Both the position numbers and the translations under genes were made by a program. A DNA stretch of 64,000 nt, taken from positions 186,001 through 250,000 of the forward strand of contig NZ_JAICDG010000008.1 of assembly GCF_022751215.1 (NCBI RefSeq). The letters run 5' to 3'. This stretch comes from Actinomadura terrae. GTDB lineage: Bacteria > Actinomycetota > Actinomycetes > Streptosporangiales > Streptosporangiaceae. Of the stretch, positions 60,695 through 64,000 are shown piece by piece; the stretch's first letter is position 1; each line of letters opens with the position of its first letter. The notes below the pieces were generated by a model that saw nothing but the letters and a program-made list of their open reading frames with translations, ran no database searches and was not told the origin of the DNA.

Positions 60695-61351
60695 GTGCCT
60701 TACGCAGAGGAAGAGCTGACGGCGGTTCTGCGCAATTTCAGCGGGGGCGCCTCCCCCAATCCGGGGCGCGTCGATCAGGTCGTGCGCCGGGGCCGGTCCA
60801 TCCGGCGCCGTCGGCGGGGCGGCGTGCTGGCCGCCGGGACGATGGCGGTCGCCGCCGCGGCCGCGCTCACGGTGAGCCCCGGGCCCGGACATCAGCCCAT
60901 GGACGACGTCGTGCCGGTCGCGGTGCGGCTGCCCCTCAAGGTTCCGCTGCCCGAGGCCGCGCAGCGGGGCGAGGTGGTGGCGCTCGTGCAGAGCGTGCGG
61001 CGGCAGCGGATGGGGGAGATGGCCGCGCTCCGCTTCACCGCGCGGAGCGCGAACACGCTGTTCAACGTGCGCTGCGCCGTGCCGAACTCCTGGCTGATCA
61101 CTCGCCTCGACACGCCCGGACGTCCGGGGAGCGTCGGACGGTGCGGCCCGGACGACCACGTGTCGCAGCTCGACAAGCAGTCGGCGGGGCCCGGGTGGGT
61201 CGGGTCGGCCCGGACGCTGGAGGTCTGGGTGCTGCCGCCGCAGGCACCCGTCACGGCGGAGACCAGCCCGAGCAGCGTCGCGCTGATCGCGTCAGAGACG
61301 GGCCTCTGGGACGGCGCCTGGGCGGTCGGCATCTACGATCAGGCGACCTGA
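60695..61351 (+). CDS. Single-span membrane protein, candidate anti-sigma partner
   Basis: A 218-aa protein from GTG 60695. Residues 1-35 are soluble and could hold the sigma factor (EEELTAVLRNFSGGA and RVDQVVRRGRSIRRRRR). A membrane helix is at about 42-60 (GVLAAGTMAVAAAAALTV), followed by a 155-residue extracytoplasmic part with two cysteines (NVRCAVPNSWL; VGRCGPDDH). No zinc anti-sigma motif. Coupled to the sigma gene by a 2-bp gap, which supports a shared role. Confidence 0.75.
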   Translation: MPYAEEELTAVLRNFSGGASPNPGRVDQVVRRGRSIRRRRRGGVLAAGTMAVAAAAALTVSPGPGHQPMDDVVPVAVRLPLKVPLPEAAQRGEVVALVQSVRRQRMGEMAALRFTARSANTLFNVRCAVPNSWLITRLDTPGRPGSVGRCGPDDHVSQLDKQSAGPGWVGSARTLEVWVLPPQAPVTAETSPSSVALIASETGLWDGAWAVGIYDQAT

Positions 61352-61422
61352 CCCCCGCGTGAGGACGACCTACCCCCAAGGCGGGGACGATCCGCGCTGG
61401 GTTAGGACGACCAAGCCGTGTG

Positions 61423-63240
61423 TCAGGCGGCGGCCAGGGTCTCCAGGACCTGGTCGCCGTACTTGGCCAGCTTGTTCTCGCCCACTCCGCTGATCTGGCC
61501 CAGCTCGGCCAGCGAGGACGGCTGCGCGGTGGCGATCTCCCGGAGCGTCGCGTCGTGGAAGATCACGTAGGCGGGGACGCCCTGCTCCTTGGCGGTCGCG
61601 CCGCGCCAGGCGCGGAGCCGTTCGAAGATCGGGACGGCCTCGGGCGGCAGCTCGATCACGGCCTTCGCCGCCTTGGCCGTCTTCGCGGCCTTCGCCGCCG
61701 GACGCTCCGCCTCGCGGCGCATCATGACCTTGCGTTCGCCGCGCAGGACGTCGGCGCTCGCGTCGGTCTGGACGAGCGTGCCGTGCTCGCTCTCGACGGC
61801 GATCAGCCCCTGGGCGAGGAGCTGGCGGACGACGCCGCGCCACTCGGCCTCGCGGAGGTCGGCGCCGACGCCGAAGGGCTTCAGCGAGTCGTGGTCGAAC
61901 TGGATGACCTTGGCGCTCTTCTTGCCGAGCAGGATGTCGATGATGTGCCCGGCGCCGAACTTCTGGCGGCGTTCCCGGTCGAGCCGGACGATCACCGACA
62001 GGACCTTCTGCGCGGCGACGGTCGCGTCCCAGGTCTGCGGGGGCGACAGGCAGGTGTCGCAGTTTCCGCAGGGGCCGCCCGTCTGGCCGAAGTAGTTCAG
62101 CAGCTGGACGCGGCGGCACTCGACGGTCTCGCAGAGGGCGAGCATCGAGTCGAGGTGGGTGCTCTGGCGGCGGCGATGGGCGGCGTCGCCGTCGCCGCCG
62201 TCGATCATCTTGCGGAGGTTGACGACGTCCTGGAGGCCGTAGGCGAGCCAGGCCGTGGACGGGAGGCCGTCGCGTCCGGCGCGTCCGGTCTCCTGGTAGT
62301 AGCCCTCGACGGACTTGGGCAGGTCGAGGTGGGCGACGAAGCGGACGTCGGGCTTGTCGATGCCCATGCCGAACGCGATCGTCGCGACGATGACCAGGCC
62401 GTCCTCGCGCAGGAAGCGGGACTGGTGTTCGGCGCGCATCCGCGCGTCCAGGCCCGCGTGGTAGGGGAGCGCCTCGATGCCGTTCTGGGTGAGGAACTCG
62501 GCGTGCTTCTCCACCGAGTTGCGCGACAGGCAGTACACGATGCCCGCGTCGCCCTGGTGCTCGTTGCGCAGCAGGTGCAGGAGCTGGCGTTTCGCGTCGG
62601 TCTTCGGCTCGATGCGGTACTGGATGTTCGGCCGGTCGAAGCTCGCGACGAAGTGCTTCGCCTGCTCCAGGTTGAGCCGGGACGCGATCTCCGCGCGGGT
62701 CGCCTCGGTGGCGGTGGCGGTGAGGGCGATGCGCGGGACGTCCGGCCAGCGCTCGTGCAGACCCGACAGCATCAGGTAGTCGGGACGGAAGTCGTGCCCC
62801 CACTGGGAGACGCAGTGCGCCTCGTCGATCGCGAACAGCGCGATCGTGGCGCGGTCGAGCAGCTCGATCGTGGACGCGAGGCGGAGCCGCTCGGGGGCCA
62901 GGTAGAGCAGGTCGAGCTCGCCCGCCGCGAACTGGGCCTCGACGACGCGGCGCTCGTCGTGGTCCAGGGTGGAGTTGAGGAACCCGGCCTGGACGCCGAG
63001 GGCGCGCAGCGCGTCCACCTGGTCCTGCATGAGGGCGATGAGCGGCGAGATGACGACGCCGGTGCCCTTCCGGACCTGCGCGGGGATCTGGTAGCACAGC
63101 GACTTCCCGCCGCCGGTCGGCATCAGCACGAGCGCGTCGCCGCCGTTGACGACGTGATCGATGATCTCGCCCTGCCCGTCACGGAACGCGTCGTAGCCGA
63201 ACACGCGCCGCAGCGTCTCCAGCGCCTCGGGGGAAGCCAT
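61423..63240 (-). CDS. recQ: ATP-dependent DNA helicase RecQ
   Basis: A 605-aa leftward helicase. Motif 0 FGYDAFRDGQGEII, Walker A LMPTGGGKSLCYQIP, DEAH box FAIDEAHCVSQWGHDFRPDY, motif III LTATATEAT, motif VI QETGRAGRDGLPS. The zinc-binding part has CETVECRRVQLL and CGNCDTCLSPP, and a winged helix and an HRDC domain follow (PIFERLRAWRGATAKEQGVP). RecQ unwinds DNA 3'-5' in recombination and repair. A HAD gene lies next to it on the same strand. Confidence 0.96.
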   Translation of the reverse strand: MASPEALETLRRVFGYDAFRDGQGEIIDHVVNGGDALVLMPTGGGKSLCYQIPAQVRKGTGVVISPLIALMQDQVDALRALGVQAGFLNSTLDHDERRVVEAQFAAGELDLLYLAPERLRLASTIELLDRATIALFAIDEAHCVSQWGHDFRPDYLMLSGLHERWPDVPRIALTATATEATRAEIASRLNLEQAKHFVASFDRPNIQYRIEPKTDAKRQLLHLLRNEHQGDAGIVYCLSRNSVEKHAEFLTQNGIEALPYHAGLDARMRAEHQSRFLREDGLVIVATIAFGMGIDKPDVRFVAHLDLPKSVEGYYQETGRAGRDGLPSTAWLAYGLQDVVNLRKMIDGGDGDAAHRRRQSTHLDSMLALCETVECRRVQLLNYFGQTGGPCGNCDTCLSPPQTWDATVAAQKVLSVIVRLDRERRQKFGAGHIIDILLGKKSAKVIQFDHDSLKPFGVGADLREAEWRGVVRQLLAQGLIAVESEHGTLVQTDASADVLRGERKVMMRREAERPAAKAAKTAKAAKAVIELPPEAVPIFERLRAWRGATAKEQGVPAYVIFHDATLREIATAQPSSLAELGQISGVGENKLAKYGDQVLETLAAA

Positions 63241-63320
63241 CGCCCCATCCTAGGAGCCGCCACCGACACCCGTCCCAAGGACGGCCGAGCGAGCGGCCGG
63301 AGACGTCCCGACGACCGCTC

Positions 63321-63980
63321 TCAGGAACCGAGCCGTTCGACCAGCTCCGGCGTGATCTCGTCCAGATGCCGGACGACGCGGGCGGCGAGGGCCAGCGCGT
63401 CCGGGGCGGGCGGGTGCTCCTCGCGCGGGACGGCGATCACCCGCATCCCCGCCGCGTGCGCCGAACGCAGGCCGTTGGAGGAGTCCTCGATGGCGACGCA
63501 GGCGGCGGCCGGGGTCTCCAGTTGCGCCGCGACCATGAGGTAGCCGTCGGGCTCCGGCTTCCCCCGGTCGACCTCCTCGGTGGAGACGGTGGCGCGGAAC
63601 AGCGCGTCCACCCCGAGCTTGCCGAGGGCGAGGTCGATCAGCGCGCGGGGCGACGAACTGGCCAGCCCCAGCGGACGGTGTTCGGCCATCCGCTGGACGG
63701 CCTCCCGCGCGCCCGGAAGCAGCGGCGGCCCGTCCGAGTAGCGCTGGGACATCTGGTCGATCACCTCGTAGGCGACCTCGTCGGGGGTGACGCCGTCGAC
63801 GAGTTCGGTCGCGATGTAGTCGGCCCATTCGGCGGCGCTCATGCCCATCAGCCGGTCCTGGGTGTCGGGGAGCCAGCGTCCACCGTGCGCGGACACGTAG
63901 CCGCGGCGGACCTCCTCCCACAGCGGTTCGGAGTCGATCAGGACCCCGTCCAGGTCGAACACGATGGCCTGCACGGGCAT
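63321..63980 (-). CDS. HAD family phosphatase, beta-phosphoglucomutase-like
   Basis: A 219-aa leftward protein from ATG 63980. VFDLDGVLIDSEPLWEEV is motif I with both Asp, LGLASSSPRALIDLALG holds the motif II Ser, GKPEPDGYLMVAAQLE the motif III Lys, and CVAIEDSSNGLRSAHAAGM motif IV. A cap of four helices follows motif I. Substrates of such enzymes are sugar phosphates. It is 80 bp upstream of recQ and may be transcribed with it. Confidence 0.93.
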   Translation of the reverse strand: MPVQAIVFDLDGVLIDSEPLWEEVRRGYVSAHGGRWLPDTQDRLMGMSAAEWADYIATELVDGVTPDEVAYEVIDQMSQRYSDGPPLLPGAREAVQRMAEHRPLGLASSSPRALIDLALGKLGVDALFRATVSTEEVDRGKPEPDGYLMVAAQLETPAAACVAIEDSSNGLRSAHAAGMRVIAVPREEHPPAPDALALAARVVRHLDEITPELVERLGS

Positions 63981-64000
63981 GGGCCCCTCCTCGTTCGGTG

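Noticed and set aside
61420..63543. 707-aa rightward open frame opposite recQ
   Set aside because: recQ on the other strand has all helicase motifs; this frame is an antisense artefact of high GC third positions.

Overview
The window is high-GC DNA (GTG and occasional TTG starts, tight ATGA overlaps, leaderless promoters) from an actinomycete. The gene content (DUF5753 and S-adenosyl methyltransferase families, DUF4360 exoproteins, SigE-type sigma factor, Rv2525c-like hydrolase) suggests a Streptosporangiales/Thermomonosporaceae-type organism. That assignment is inference; no rRNA or marker gene is present to prove it.

Layout. 1-10.7 kb: two tandem DUF4360 exoproteins, a DUF574-type methyltransferase, an XRE/DUF5753 regulator, a cyclase-fold protein, two small membrane proteins, a TetR repressor with two matching operators, a Dabb-fold protein, an RNA-repair-like nucleotidyltransferase/phosphatase fusion and a secreted isoaspartyl peptidase. 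10.7-34.4 kb: a CRISPR-Cas island. A leader plus mini-array (10720-10931) is followed by a leftward type III-D-like operon: cas10, csx10, a tandem RAMP, csx19, a TIGR03986-type RAMP, a protein with two predicted CARF-like domains, and an unknown 350-aa protein downstream. Diverging from cas10 across four ~90-bp direct repeats is a rightward 2TM-SAVED gene, then cas6 and a complete type I-B set: cas8, cas7, cas5, cas3, cas4, cas1, cas2. 34.5-56 kb: an accessory stretch with DUF4419, VOC, phosphotransferase, TetR, LysR, MerR/SDR, HAD, macro-domain and CapA genes. It also carries relics of two tyrosine recombinases, a Tn3 transposase and one IS5-like element bearing a cargo gene. tRNA-Ser and tRNA-Arg lie at 45.1 and 46.2 kb. 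56.5-57.0 kb: a second CRISPR array with the same leader and repeat as the first, 46 kb away. 57.3-64 kb: a two-component system, a SigE-type sigma factor with a membrane partner, RecQ and a HAD phosphatase.

How the immune genes fit together. One repeat family and one Cas6 probably feed both effectors. Cas1/Cas2/Cas4 serve adaptation and Cas3 with Cas8/7/5 serves DNA interference. Cas10 keeps the GGDD cyclase motif but shows no N-terminal HD nuclease, so the type III arm should signal through cyclic oligonucleotides. Two candidate sensors lie in the locus: the membrane SAVED protein and the double-CARF-like protein. Cas10 carries a ~200-residue Pro-rich hexapeptide insertion and Csx10 a Gly/Ser linker, both encoded by repetitive DNA. 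The double-CARF-like protein, the 2TM-SAVED protein, the repeat-bearing Cas10 and the unknown 350-aa neighbour are the best candidates here for undescribed biology.
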